DNA from: Sordaria brevicollis
Taxonomy: Eukaryota > Ascomycota > Sordariomycetes > Sordariales > Sordariaceae
DNA length: 64,000 bases
Direction of reading: 5' to 3'
Assembly (NCBI GenBank): GCA_033439795.1
Contig: JAUTDP010000001.1
Location: forward strand, 4,650,001 to 4,714,000
Below the pieces are notes generated by a model. That model was given only the letters and a program-made list of their open reading frames with translations. It had not been told where the DNA came from and ran no database searches. Both the position numbers and the translations under genes were made by a program. This document shows positions 21,640 to 35,200 of the stretch, piece by piece; positions within the stretch are counted from its first letter, which is position 1; each line of letters begins with the position of its first letter.

Positions 21640-23176
21640 TTACTCAGCCCTCCCCAAAACCCAAGCCTTCCAGCCACGACCATCGGCTTTTGCTCCGGCA
21701 GCCATTAACAGCATACTCGCAAGGAACAAAACCAAGCCTGCCCATACCTGAGCATATGTATATCGTCCGCTATCAGCATGAGTGATCGCACGCGCCACTG
21801 GGGGGCCTGCAAGCGCAAAAAACGCCGCAATCGTGCTGACCATGCCGACCCTGATCCCGAATTTGCTCGGGTCCCGGGTCAAGCTCGATAACGCGCCGCC
21901 GTATAGACCCTGGGCAGCGCCAGTAAAGAACCCTATCAGGGCAGAGAAAGCGTACATATTATCGGGCGTCCAGACGGTTATCCAGATAAAAATCAATATG
22001 GACAGGATACAGGTGGCGAAGCTATAAGTTCTGATGGCTCCCAAGAAGCGTTGCGCCACGTAGCCGGATAGGAGACGGCCGAGAATTGATAACCCGGTGG
22101 CAATGAGCAGCATCTGATTGGCTGTTGTGGGTGAAAGATTCACGACGTCGCGAGCGTAACCGTTGATCTGTGTTTTGGTATGGAGTCAGCTACTGTCCTT
22201 GGGTATGAGGTTGGGGAAGATGGAAGACACTTACACAAAAGAACGCAAAGAAGATGGCAAAAAAGAACAAGCAAGCCCCGCACGTGAACAGTCGGCACGG
22301 CCAGTCCTTGAACATCTCCCCATCCCAGGACTTACTGCCAATTGTCGGCTCCAATCTCGGCTTGACAATGACCACAGCAACCACGGAGATCGCCAGCACC
22401 ACAAAGGCCTGGCAGCGCACCGTCCACTCAAACCCAATCACAGGTGTCAGGTATTGCACAAGAAGTGTGAATACGATGCTTCCAATGCCGGTGCCGGTCG
22501 CCGCTACCGCCAATGCGAACGGCCGTCTCTGTTCGCTGAAGTATGAGTTCGCCACTGACAGCGGCGGCATGTAGCAAAACCCCAACCCCATTCCCGTGAT
22601 GATCCCCTGGCTCAGAAATAATCCCCAGGCCTTTTCGAGACCACTTGTGTCGCTTCCACAAATGGTGCTCGTTAACAGGGTGCCGACAACCACTAGAACG
22701 CAGCCAAATGTCATGGCCAGCCTGACGAGCCCCATATCGGCCATTATGCCTGAAACGGTACAAAGAGCGAAGGCGAGAAAGGCTTGAGCCGAGCCGATCC
22801 ATGGAACGATGTCCGAGGGTAGCTTAAGCGTGTCGAGGTAGTAGAGCTGGTAGACCCCAAAGCTGGTTGGGTAGCCCCAGACTATCATGGTGATGAGGGT
22901 GGCAACGAAGACTTGAAGCCATGCTTGGCGGCCCCCGTCGGGGCAATCGATAAAGTCTGCTATGTTGTCGACATTACTCGACGGGGGAGAGAAGTGGGGC
23001 GATGAACCCGAGAGAGTCGAGTTTAATGTGCACCAATCTTCGCCAGATGCGGGACCACGATAGTTCGTTGATGGCGAGTAGCGAAAGTAGGCTTGTTGGG
23101 GTTTTGGATCGGTAGAGGTACTGTTTTCGGGGTGTGTTTTCTCCTCCGGGGAGGTTTCTCGGCGTCTTGGCCACAT
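21640..23176 (-). CDS. MFS transporter, monocarboxylate-permease (MCT/SLC16-like) family
   Basis: Two exons, 23176-22235 and 22167-21640, with a 67-nt intron (GTAAGT..ACAG), encode 489 aa. An N-terminal cytosolic segment of about 85 residues precedes the signature DGGRQAWLQVFVATLITMIV (first helix), typical of fungal MCT-like permeases. About twelve hydrophobic segments follow: six before a cytosolic loop around residues 270-295 and six after. The second half contains GRLLSGYVAQRFLG and a GAAQGLYGGALSSL block. Family members move monocarboxylates or related small molecules, or are orphans; the substrate is unknown. The frame is open back to 23350, but ATG 23176 fits homologues better. The upstream part (after FKVRITGAVV) looks like leader. 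Confidence 0.85.
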
Positions 23177-26100
23177 GCTTAAATACCTGTAGTGCCTGGA
23201 GACTTCGACTACAGCACCAGTAATTCTTACCTTAAAAGAAAGGCTGAGATGAGAAGGGTAGGAAGGAAGAGGAAGGATCACAGGATAGAAAAATGGGAAT
23301 GAGTTGTTCTGAAGTGGAAGGGCATACTGATGTTTCGCCCCTCTCTGCAATTCAAAGCACGGATGGGAAGAACATGAAAGAATAACTAGGCACCTCTATG
23401 CATACCTTCCACTTCTCAAGTCTTGCTGCAGAATGCACTCACTCACTGCAAGAACTAGGTAGGCCCAACTCCAACCGATACAGTCACGCAACTTCCACTT
23501 CGCTGTTTACGAACAATATTCATCTAGGTAAATCTCCGTCGAGTAAAGTTATACAAACCTAACCTAGGTAGGTACCTCTATGACTCTCCCTAAGTCCTGG
23601 GTGTAGTGGCTCTTTCCTAACGAACAGGCGAGTAACCGTTAGGGGCAAGTGGTCATTCGATCAGCATCGTGAAAAGCGGCTCGCGGCCGGGCAGTTGGTT
23701 ACCTCTAGGTTCGTGCAAAGGCAACGGAAAGCTTGACGGCTTGTACCGCACATGCCTGGAACAATAATGCGTGCCGCATAGGACCTGCCGTGACACATAA
23801 TCGCAGGTAAGTGAACCTTTTCACTTTCTACCTACCTACCTTATCTTCTAAGTATCACTTTGCAGGTTGTGTGAGCGGTGAGTGCAATGCAGGTAGGTAC
23901 GCCGTGAGGACAGGAAGGACTGTTGTATACTTGCATGTGCAAGCTGCTGCGTTCAGTTGCTGCTTCAACACCCAAAGAAATGAGTCTTCATGCGCGGGCG
24001 GTGCTGGCTCGGAAAATGAGACTGCACTGATAAACCCTCGGGATGGGATTGTGATGATGAATGCTATAACGGCAGTTTTTTCAGAAGTTGGTACCTATTG
24101 TCTGTTGCATGTTTCTGTGCTTGATAAGCGGCACGGGCTGGACACTCGCTTGTGTTCGATGTTCGGGGACCATTCCGCTCAACTGGTACCGCATAACAGC
24201 TTCATCAGCGGAATAAGACTCTTGTAATTGACGTTTTCCGGGACTTCCAAGGCTTCCCCCTTGCACTTGGAAGAGCTAAGATTGCACCAATTTCAAAGCG
24301 GTGATGTTGGTTCCAGTCGGCAAACTGTTGGCGGGCGTCTCCAAATCGGGAAAGCTCCTGCCGACGATTAAATTTCGATTAGTGTACGGTGCGGCTCCTA
24401 TCCGTCCTTCAAAAGATACTGCTGTGAACAGAGTGATGTCGTTCATTAGTGTCCGGGCGTTTCGCTATGCTTATTGAGAATAGTTCCTTGTGAGTTGATG
24501 GTGTTTGGGTTTGTCAGAGCGTTATGGTACGCGCCGAGACCGGGATGTGCGGAAGCATTACCTAAAAGGCTTGGCGCTACAAATCTTGGCATCAGATCAA
24601 CCTGGCTTACCTTCCAACTTTGAGATTGTATTGCAAAAGTAAACAAACCTCTGTAGATCGCTTCCCTTCAAACTTCCTTCAACATACGTTCCTTGTTTAC
24701 ACTAGTCTACTAAGCAAGTGTACTAAGCAAGTGCCGGAACTTGTGTGACAACATGATGAACGACGACGTCCTGCTTCAAGCTCCAAGCCAAATACACACC
24801 GACGCTACACCACTTGTGACTTGACAACCCGCCGAAACGAAACCTGTCAAGCGAACATCGTCCCCCGGAGCACAGAGGCATTCTGATCGAATCCTCGAGA
24901 ATGCCAGCCTCGGTTAGTTTATGCCATGTTACACAATGCCTGCCGTAAACATTCTCCGCCAGTTATGTAGCAGAGCACAACTTGACACTCATATAGCACT
25001 TCGGCCTTTCGTGGGGGTCTTGACCGGGGCACTGAATAGATGATGGGATCAGAGACCACTTATACACGACTTTATGTAGCCCAGGACAGTGACACAAACC
25101 TCCCACCAAAGGGTCAAAGCTTTCCCCATGCTGTTCCCTTCTATTCCGGCCTATTGTCAAAGTAAAACCATGAACCGGAATCCACCGTCTTGAGTAGTCA
25201 TTATATATCCAGTCTTGTTCTCAACAATCCGTATACCAAACAATCTAGAATAGTTTCTCTGCTCAACACTAAATGCTTCGGTGCTTTCACTGAGTGACTT
25301 GCGCAATCCCATCCATTCGATCCGAATCATACCAAAACATTCCCGCCCACCACCATAACCCAAAGGTGGGGTTAATCGGTTATCCCCTCCCAGCCAATCA
25401 AATTCCCCCATACCGCCATCAATGATCCAAAAAGGGAAGGCGGCCGTCAGTGCCCACTTAGCGCGAACCCGAGAGTTTTGGATCAACACACCACTGCACT
25501 CCCCCACTCACACACCAACGGCGGGAAAATCGGGGCCTCCGCACCGTGCCACATCTACCGTGCGGATTAGTGTCTCGACGGTGACCCCGCAAAAACTTCA
25601 AGTGGTGCCCGCTGGTTGATCGACTCGACTGAGTCGACTCCGCTCAAACGCTAAGAGAGAGCCCCACCTCCCAAACTTACAATTCCCTTTCCCGCTCTTG
25701 GCGCTAGGCTGGATCGGGGACTAGCGCGAAAGCTTGTTCAGACACCGCTTTCGATATTGGACGGTCTGCCGGTCCAGGGTTCTTTTTTTGTGGATGACGG
25801 AAGTCACAAACTTGTCGCAAATGTCAACGGCGAGTCGGGAATTGATCGGGTAAAGTTTTTTGGAGTCGCGGATAGTGGATATTGGCTTCGCTTGCTTGAA
25901 AGTGAACTTTGGAGATCTTGGAAGAGTTGGCGACGAGGTAAAAGCTGGTGAGGCGCTGTGTTGCGCGCAGGGGCAATCATTGATGATGTGGAGACTGGGG
26001 AAGAACTTATCGTTATCGGTCGCGGTTGATGACGTTTCGGACTGGACCGGACGCTTTCCGATTCACGATGAAGAATAGCCTCCGCGCTCAAGGTGATTGA

Positions 26101-26752
26101 TATCGCCCACCACAATCATTGTGAGTTACCTGAAAAGCTCTTTAGAGCTCCATGGTTCGAAGTGTAATCCCTCGCTGTGCTTTTGGTAATGTAACTGAGA
26201 CCGCTTTGCCCAGGATCCTCACGAAACTGCCGTTGCTTTCGTTTCCGTACATTCCCATCTTGATACTATCACAAGGGTCGCCGGCGTGTGTTTCACACTT
26301 TTTCGTCTCACCGCTTTACGAGTACTAAGTATGTTAGAATGCTTGCGCTATTTTGACACGCAAATATCTAGTCACTAGGTTAGCCGCAAGTGTCAAAGCG
26401 CATTCGCAGGACCGTCAGTACAACTTAAGAGTTACCTTTATATTGCTGTACCTGTTCCTTCTTCTGTCTGCGTTGTAAGAGAACAGGCAGACAACTAACC
26501 CATTTTCGATAAGGTACATGCTCAGAAACACCAAAACAATTTCGCTGTAGAGACCAGTTGAATAGAACATGCTAACAGCTGCCTTCGTTTGACTTTTCCA
26601 GCTCCTCCCTCTGGCTTCGACCCAGATTATTCAGATTCGCACCATAATTCCGCTCAGTGTTCGTGCGCTTGTTGCAGCAGAAAACAGTTTTCCATGGTAA
26701 GGATGACATAGGGAAAACGGCTGTTTTGACTTCCTTCCCAATCATATTTCCG

Positions 26753-26765
26753 CCCCCCCCCCCCC
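26753..26765. repeat. Poly-C tract (C13)
   Basis: Thirteen consecutive C on the + strand, followed by AACCCC. Confidence 0.9.
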
Positions 26766-27177
26766 AACCCCAACGGAAACACACCAACTTCCAACTAATG
26801 TTAGCTTCGATCCCTTTTTCCCTTCTTTTCCTCCGTAGGTTAAATATGAAAAGAGTGCTTGCCAACGAAGCGGTGTAAGAATGCTTTGACAGTCTGGGTC
26901 GCTTCGATCATCTTCCGAAAACAAAAACAATCAACTCCAGTCGCATCGCGTCCATCTCTCTCCATTCCTCCGAGGAATACCCTCTCATCAGCGTTTGCGA
27001 GTAACCAAGATGACCAGAGAGAAAATACACGCCAATTATACGCCATTGAAATCACATCAAACACAACCTTGAAGGTGCGAGAACCAGACTGTCTCATAAA
27101 AGAACAGACGCAACTAACGCAAAGAGTGCCCGATGGCTAAAGGCAAATCGACACGCAATAAACAAGGTCAGAAAAGA

Positions 27178-27192
27178 TAGGTAGGTAGGTAG
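27178..27192. repeat. (TAGG)n tetranucleotide tract
   Basis: Three TAGG units plus TAG, just downstream of the Zn2Cys6 gene stop codon on its strand. Confidence 0.85.
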
Positions 27193-27343
27193 ACAGATGA
27201 ATGGATTTGACTTTTGCCGCGCGCCCAGGAAGCCTTTGTAAGAGAAAGAGTGAGGATGTCAGAGAGATGAAAGGAGACACTCATAAGGAAACCGAACCCG
27301 TGGATGATGGAGTAGATCCGCAGCCAGACCGTCATTGACGACA

Positions 27344-29228
27344 TCATTTCTTGCGTTTCTTGTTCTTTTCAAGGGCTGGTGGATTTGGGACGGAGCCCAG
27401 GCCTCCCGCGGGGGCGATTAATGCAGCCGGCAACAACGCTGCCGGAGCAGGCACTTCGTCCTTCTTCACCGGGACGGGAACGCCCATGTGACGTCCGTAA
27501 CGGCCTTTTCGTCCATTATTCTCGTCCTCGCTGATGCATTGCTCGGCGGGGATGCCAGCGTCCCTGCATCTGGCGCAAGGTCGTTGCCTGTCACATCCCT
27601 TCTTGCTCTTGCGGCAGCGTTGGCATCGTGGCTTGGTAGAGAGATCCGGTTGTTCCTCCTCCCCATGAGCTGCCGAGTAGGTTGAGGTTGACACGATCGA
27701 CTGCTTGCGGGAGGCAGGCATAGATGCAGGTGTCATGGGTACCGGATTTGCTGAGGCTTTCTTGCCCTTCGGCTTGGTAGCCTTGATTGGCTTGGGTTTA
27801 GTAGTTGATTGCGAGCGTGCCCTCTGGCCGTTGAGGGAACCGGATCTGGGTTTCGGATTCTTCAAGAGTTTAGGGGCAGCCATCGTGCCCTCCTCTACAC
27901 CATCTCCATCTTCGTAGTCGGCATCGTCACCGCTAACTTCGGCGCCATCTTGTGGAACTGCAAAGTGACTTTCTGTTGTTTGGAAGACACTCTGGTTCCT
28001 GAACTCGTCCGTCTTTGTATGAGCAAGCGGCATCTCGTCCTCGCTTTCGCTCTCACATTCGCTCGTCGTACCAGTGGAGCAGGAACCATCTGCCCTACCG
28101 CTGAACGTACCGTCCAGCGTTGAGCCCGAGGATCGGCAGTTTCCGTCCCAATCCTGCAGTCGCATGAGCTGCATGGCAACGTCTTTTACGTCCTTGTCCT
28201 CTTCGGACACACAGCTTCTGACGGTAGGGTCGGGTGTGAGCATTGTCCTTGGCTCCGGAGCTACAGCCGAGCCGTCGTAGCTGATACTACCACGGGCACG
28301 ACGATCGTCAATGGCCGGCGTCGCATACGTGCTGGAAGTGACGTAATGATTGTGATAATTCGGCGGTGTTTGAAGAGGCCGGGGATTGCTGAAGGGGTTT
28401 TGAGTCGCATTGCTGAAGGGAAGAGGGTATCGGTGGGAGTCATTGTGTCGGACAGGGGAAAACGAGTGATTGGAAGTGGCCGCCGGCATCTGTGGGGGAG
28501 CAAAGAGCGGCAATTCCTGGACGAGCAATGTCAGTACATGACGACAGCACAGTCGAGAGCCTTGAGGAACCTACCGAACTCTGGAACAACTTGGCCCGCT
28601 TCCGACGACCCCCTTCGACGATGTTTTCAACACTGATGTCTGTGTTTCCGATAGGTTCCTTGTTCTTTCCCAATACGGAGCCTGAAGCACCATCTCCGCT
28701 GCTGTAGCCATTGGCGATGTCGCCGTGGTCGTCATGCGTGGTCTTGCAAGACCGCGATCGCCCTTTCTTTCCGGCAATGGCGGCTGAAGTGCTACGGTGC
28801 CCTTGGCCGCCATTGGGAGAGGTGGACCTGCCCCAACTAGATGTTCGCATTGTGGTTCTAGGTGGGTAGTGGTTGTTCTCTTGGTCTGTAGGATAGCCAT
28901 CGGCGCGGTCGTAGCTTGGTGATCTCCCCAGGGGGTTCTCGATGATGCGAACGTTGACGGACTGGCAGTCGTGGAAGTTTTCGTATCGGGCAATCATTGT
29001 GTTTCCTCGCTCGTCCTCGAAGCTGATTCCGACGCGCTCCTCGTAGTTTAAACCGTAGAAATTCTTGACAGTGGTAATGATAGATTCGGTCGCATCGTGC
29101 GGGAAGATCGCGACTCGTAGCGGTATACGGGCTTCGTGGAGAACAAATGTGACGGTTTTGCCTTTGGGTGTCGTGCTCGTCGTCCGCGGCGACACATTGC
29201 AGCTGTTGGACCTGTAGGCGGTCGCCAT
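27344..29228 (-). CDS. Putative transcription factor with C-terminal Zn2Cys6 cluster
   Basis: Two exons, 29228-28575 and 28516-27344, with a 58-nt intron (GTAGGT..CCAG), encode 608 aa. Residues about 20-95 (TVTFVLHEARIPLRVAIFP ... SVNVRIIE) form a compact conserved region that alternates strands and one helix, like a ubiquitin/PB1-type fold. A long Ser/Thr/Pro-rich disordered middle follows. The zinc cluster sits near the C-terminus, residues 516-545: CQRCRKSKKGC, then C, C-x2-C and a final C after nine residues. It is followed by a basic end KNKKRKK. Zn2Cys6 clusters normally sit at the N-terminus; UME6-type regulators also have them C-terminally. DNA binding is expected; target and pathway are unknown. 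Start ATG 29228 was chosen because upstream residues are low-complexity. Confidence 0.85.
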
Positions 29229-32200
29229 TGATAGCGAAGCTTGTCGAGATGTGTTTGGCTGACGGGTCTGCGGTGAACTAATTGCGGTCAGGTTGCTTGA
29301 ATGAATGAGAGGTAGAGGTCGGGGAACGAGTCGGGTGGAGGAAGGGGGAAGAGAATGATGAGCGCATGGCCGGCATTGCGAAGGGGCTACAATTCCGCCG
29401 CGCCGACGACCGACGACCGACGAGACATGCAAGCCAACTCTGGCCAAACAAGCGGAGGGTGGGGGAGGACGATCGCATTGTCCAAAAGATCGCCAGACGA
29501 TTAAGAACTGAAAAACTCACCAGAATGTGCAGTTGGGGCGGTGGTGATGGTCCACCGGTGGCTTCAATATAACTCTTCCACTTTGCGCACGCAACTGATG
29601 TCGGGCGACTATGGGCAAAGCTGGAAGCGAGCGTGACCGATTGGAGCTCCAACAGCAAGCTATCGATCAGGGACGAGGAAGGCCGCAAAGCGAACTCGAG
29701 TCAAAGATGCGTTTGAGAAGCGAGAGCTAGGTCTGATCAGGGCGACGAGCGTACTAGGAAAGGAACTGGGAGAGTGGAGGCGGGTGGGAGGTGAAGGTGG
29801 GAAGTGAGAGGTTGAAGTAGTTGCTCGCTGGATCGGCGGGAAATTCGATTTATTAGGTATTTACTGCAAGAAATGGAGGTTTGAATGGTCAAGGAACAGT
29901 GGGTAGCGCAGCGCATGTAGAGCGAGGCGGATGGAATCGACTCCCCGCCAGTCTGCGCTGCATGGGTCGAACTTGTTGACCACCACGGGCAGAAGGCCTA
30001 GCACATCTCAGCCCACACAGTCGGGTGTCCTGCCAGCCTGCCTCACTGCTGTGCTTCCATTTACATTAAAGGTACCTACCTACTACCGTCTCAAGGTAGA
30101 TCTCAGCTTTTTGTAAGTGTTTTGCCCCAATGTAAACTCGCAAACTGCCACTCTGCAGCGCAAGAGTTGCTCTCTGAAATTGACGGGCGTGCACTGGTGG
30201 TACTTGATATATCCGACAAAGCTGCCGGCGAAATCAGTTTCCCGTTAGACAGACAGGCGACGGGCTTAGAGGCTTCATTCTCATGTACCTTTTGGCCGTA
30301 GCTTATCACAGGCCTTGAGGGCGGGTTTTCCAAGCTCGCTTGAGTCTCGTAGCTTCGCGCATGCGCATCGCATTGACTTTTTCTATGCGAACATGGAATT
30401 ACGATGGCGTGGAGCTGTTTGGAGCCTGGAGGATGGGAAGTCTCGTTGTGGGGCCCAGCGGCCCAGTCTCTTCAGTTGTTCTTTCCATGCCCGCCTGCCC
30501 AGCGGATCGATGGGAGAACCCACTAACAGACTGACTACACGCTAAAGCTGTACTGTGTTAGTGTCAAAAGCTGGCATCCCACGTCACCTGTGGAGGTGAC
30601 CACCAACCACTAGAGGTACATGTATGTCTGTCGCTTTTTCGTTTTTGAAAGACTGAAATCAATTACTGGGACATCAAGATGAACTTGCAGAGAAACCGAC
30701 TGATTCACAAGGGAGATTGCGCCGACCGGAAGTGTGTGGTTATGCCAATATGAACTATGTTGAGGTACACCCACATATCACCTTTCTATGCGCCTGCTGG
30801 AACTTGCGATCAGGTCTCTTCTTTGATGTCGCTAGATCGGTGCCGTAAGTAAGCTTCCCAAATCCAGATCTCATCGGAACCTCTCCGGTGAGGTATGGGA
30901 TAAGGTAGGCACTTTTTGCGACCAAAATGGATATGGTTTCGCTCAGGCGAGCTCCCTACTTGCTTGTCGAACCGTAAATCTTGGTGACGTCTTGGTTCCT
31001 GGTCTACCTCTATAGTCGGCGGTTCGCGCCAAAAGCGATCGAACTGCCTAAGTACCGACATCATTCTAGAGCCGTAGCGTAGGCGAGAAGGGGTAAAAGG
31101 GAAATATATGAAGAAACCTTCCGGGAATGACGGCGAAGGAGGCACGATACAGACCCGGACACCCCGCCGCACCGCCGGTCCCGTTGCGTCCAAATCCTGA
31201 ATGGTAAAGGTCATTCATTGTAGGTCGTGGAAATCTTCTTACTTTCCCCCCAATCCAACCCTCGCTGCGTTCGAGTACAGGTGGCTACCGAAAGCCACTG
31301 GATGAGGATGCGCCAGATAGCCATGTCGACGAACTTCTCAGACACCCGTCGCGAGCGTTCCAGACAGCGACGAGCCAATGGCGTCACGGCCAGCTGTGCC
31401 ATGTTAAAAACAGGGGTACCTATGGTTGCCCGTCTCACTGCAGGTCTTGTACAGTCGGGACCCCCCTCTGAATATCGCGACGACGCTGGGCATGATGAAG
31501 AGACGGTAGGAAGCTTTTGTATCAGATATGGTGATGCGCAAGTTACTGGCGCCTGTAATAACTTGTAAATGAACAAGGCTGGAACTGGATAGATCGTGGA
31601 CGCCAAATTCCCATCAACCGAGAATCTTGTAGACGTCTAAATTCATGAAAAGGGGGTTTGGTATATCGAAAGGGGGGTCTGATTTGTGAACTCGAAGAAG
31701 CCGTGCCTCTTTTTCTTCACAGTCGCAACTTGGAGGGCCATCGCCAGGGTCCTATGCCGCGACTTCGAAAACGGCTTGGGACGTTCGCTTCTGTACCCTT
31801 TTGGGGCGATCGACTTCTTTGCAACCCAAGAAATAACTGTGATACTGCCCGAATCCCACGCTCGAATGCTCTCGCTCGCAAGTGGGAAAGTCTGTCTCTA
31901 ATATCCCATCTGTCGCTTGACCATACACTGGCTAGCGACCGATAGGGGTGTGGATTTGCTTTGGGTCATCGAGCTATGTATCGCCCGCCGTCTGCGCCAG
32001 AATTTCCAGATCCCTCATCACCTTTGACGTTCCCCTCTTCCTTGGGTGAACCGTTCTGGATCTTCCCGCACCGCCCAGCCCGCTCTGCACCCTTTCAGTG
32101 GGCCAAAAGCAAGTGCTTTGGTGGAGCTTGAAGCAATGGCAGATTGGTTGCAGTGGCCCTGGACAAATGGATGGAGCCATTCTTTCGCTCGCCGTCCGCC

Positions 32201-35200
32201 AGGTGAATTCGTATGACATGCCGTCCATCGGATGGAAGTGGGTGAATCCGGATTCGACGCTGTCCCACTCACAGGGTATTTCAGATGCCGGGAACTCTCG
32301 CCCGAACGTTTGAGGCGTATTTCTCTGATGCGATTGTAAGTCCAGGGGTCTTTAGGACAACTTGAAGAAAGGTGGAATACCAAATACATCTGGAAAACAC
32401 TCTAGCAAGATTAAGTCGCTAGGGTGCTATGTGGCGACCCATTGAATGACCATCAGAGACGGCTGGCGACAAAAGCGACAAACGCCCTTCTACGGTGTGT
32501 GTTAAAAGTTAAGACTCGGAAACGGCTCCCGCATGTGGTGCAGTGGCATGGCGGCTTGGCTTTGCGATCGAATTGGCTTCCATCCAGGTTCACACTTCAT
32601 CATTGCAGCACAGTATCTGCTCGACGGGTGTTCACCTCAAAAGACTCGACACTCCGTGATAAAAGTTTCAAAACCAGTGCGAGCAATCTCTTTGAGATTG
32701 ACTTTTTAACAGAGGTCTGCTCGAACGGAATGGGATCTTTCCTCGGTCGTTATAAGTGGACAGATTGGAGACTGGCCTATGTCCTGGATGTGCTGGCAGA
32801 GCAAAAGAACGGTTTCAGTCTCGAAGTGCACCGCCAGAGCTATTCGTTAATCACACTGAAATCATCTTGTGAAGAATCGTGCATTTTTGTCTCTGGCTGT
32901 CTGCGCTTCGTTGCCGGATATTGTAAGAGCAAATACACAAGCTCGTGAGCGACCAAGATGCTGGATGCCTTCAGTGTACCGACCGTCTCTGCTCGTCGCT
33001 TCGGATTCCGACTCCTCCGTGGATGCGATTTCGGTACGCGAACTCACAAGTGTGCCTGGACGTATGCACATATGAAGACACACTGTGTGATCATAAACTC
33101 TACGCACGTCAGCCATTGCCAGAACTGCTCGCCTTGCTAGGATTGGGTGAGGTCTTGATCGAGTCGTTCCACGCCCTTTGCTCTTCGCAGAGCGCATGCG
33201 TCCATGAACGTGGACAGACTGCATTCGAGAGTGGAGGTTATCCTGCGGTCTCCTCTCCGACAGGCAATCATGCCAACGGCGGTTGTCTGCGAGTCGGTCT
33301 CCGCCCTCGATGAACCGTTTGGGAGGCTGGTCGAAATTAGCGTTTGGCCCCATTTTGCGAATCCTCACGGGAGCAGGCATGAAGCTATCAGAGAGGTTTG
33401 CACAAAGAACGCAATTCTCGCAATGCAGTGATGGAAACAACCTGCGAGGGCTGGGGAAGTACTACCAAACAGAGTATTAAAAGGAGCCGAATGTTCTTCT
33501 CGGGTAAGCTAGCGAGGGTGGTTGTGGATGGGGTCCAGAACTAGAGAGATCGGTGCCCTCACAGGCCAGTCGGCAAGCGAGAAGAGTGAGGCTAACTTGG
33601 AGCATAAAAGGATGCATTCCGCGCTCATCGCAGTGGAAATCCGCCACGCCCAGCAGGAATCGACAGTGTCGTCGTCGCCCATGAAACTCCTCTGTCTGTT
33701 TGAACCGATAAGAGCACAAAGCAGGAGTGTCTCGGGAGGAGGAAAAGTCAACCGCGGGCGAGACTCGACATTCGAATTAAGAGCAAACAGTAAGGTAGGT
33801 CAAAACCATGGTTGTGTCTGCCATTGCCATAATGCTCATCCCCACTGGCGTCTTTGTGATGAGGACAGTCGGGCGCGCTCAAAGCCGTTGTTTCCTCCGC
33901 TACTCCGCAGAGTCAGAAGCAAGTTGCCTCGGAAGGCGTGTCTCATCGTGTCGGAAGCGACCATGTTTGAGGTTTCTAAAACGGCCAGGCGGTCCATGGT
34001 AAGTGCGCAAGCCACCAGAATGTTTACACGCGCGCGCGCTCCTACACAGACAAAGGTGGGAGCGGATGCTTTCCAGATGGTAAGCTGTCTCAAAAAAACG
34101 AACAAAGAAGAGGTACGGCGGGAAGTCCAGAGAAGCTGTTTACTCCATCAAGAGCTGTCGCTTCGAGGTGCTGGCGCAATTGCGCGGCTATGTGCACAGG
34201 GTCGACAGGTGAGGGGTCGTCGGTAGGGTCGCGCCCCTGACTTTCTCAAAACGAATGGCCCATACGCAGCGCGGCCGAACAATGTTTCGAAGCTGGCGGT
34301 TCAATGAGAGGGGAATGTCTTCGTTTGTTAACATGACGAGCATGACCATTATTGATGGTAGGCTAGCCGGTGCTATTCACAGAGAAGTGGAAGTTGCTGA
34401 ATTCTTGTCCCAGATTGCCAATTGCCAATTCAGCCTTTGGGACGGACTTTGACAGGGGCCTGTCGAAACAAGACGCAATGCCCACTTTCCAACGGACCCA
34501 CCTCGAGTGAATGGAACTGAACTTAAGCTAACACGTCCAAGAGTTTCAATCGAACTTTCAAACCCTCAGATGAAATCATTATAACTTGCAATTGCCGCGT
34601 CGCAAAAATGTTTCGAGGCCCAGAGACTGTGTCTATTACATCAAAGTTGTTCGGGTAATTGCAACCAGGGGACAATATGAGTGAGGCTGGTGTGGAAGTC
34701 ATCGATCATAAGGATGGTTGAGAGTGATTCAAAATTCCAACGGTCCCCATCTCGTCATCGGTGGCACGTGCTGTCGTGAAGGATTCGCGTGTAAGCGGAG
34801 AGCGCCGTTACAAAATGCGACACCCCGAGTAACTCCATGCTTTTGAAAGATAGATGGAAATAAGAGCGCATCGTTCTCGGGTATCATCAGGACTTAAGTA
34901 CTTTACCCGTTCAGAGTGTGTAATATTGTAATAGAACCGCAGTTGTGTGTTGCGCGCCCTTAGACCTGTTCGTCGCCAGGCGTTGGTTGACGCGTCAAGC
35001 GTGCCTGCCCCGCGTTGTGAGGAATTTGAACGCCATCCCTCCAATGGGATGTTACGTCATGGTGCGAGCGGGTCCGGAAAGGGGCCGGGGTTGCACAGAC
35101 CAGTCTGGCGGTTTTCAGTTTTGTGTTTTAGTGTTTCCTAGGTTACCCCATTCCTGTCCTGTCAATAAACACACAAGTCGCAAGCAAGGGAACATTCCCA

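Larger units (their letters stand above)
23177..27343. other. 4.2-kb intergenic region
   Basis: No convincing coding region. The longest frames (138 codons at 23811-24227, 116 at 25157-25507, 103 at 25804-26115) show no motif or splice-joined extension that I can defend. It holds the MFS promoter and the 3' end of the Zn2Cys6 gene. Simple-sequence tracts include repeated TAGG/CCTA units (23560-23575, 27178-27192) and a C13 run. Base composition is ordinary, so this is not a saturated RIP relic. Confidence 0.5.

Noticed and set aside
33522..34226. 234-codon frame in the 7-kb gap
   Set aside because: No motif, no splice-joined extension, and similar-sized frames overlap it on the other strand.
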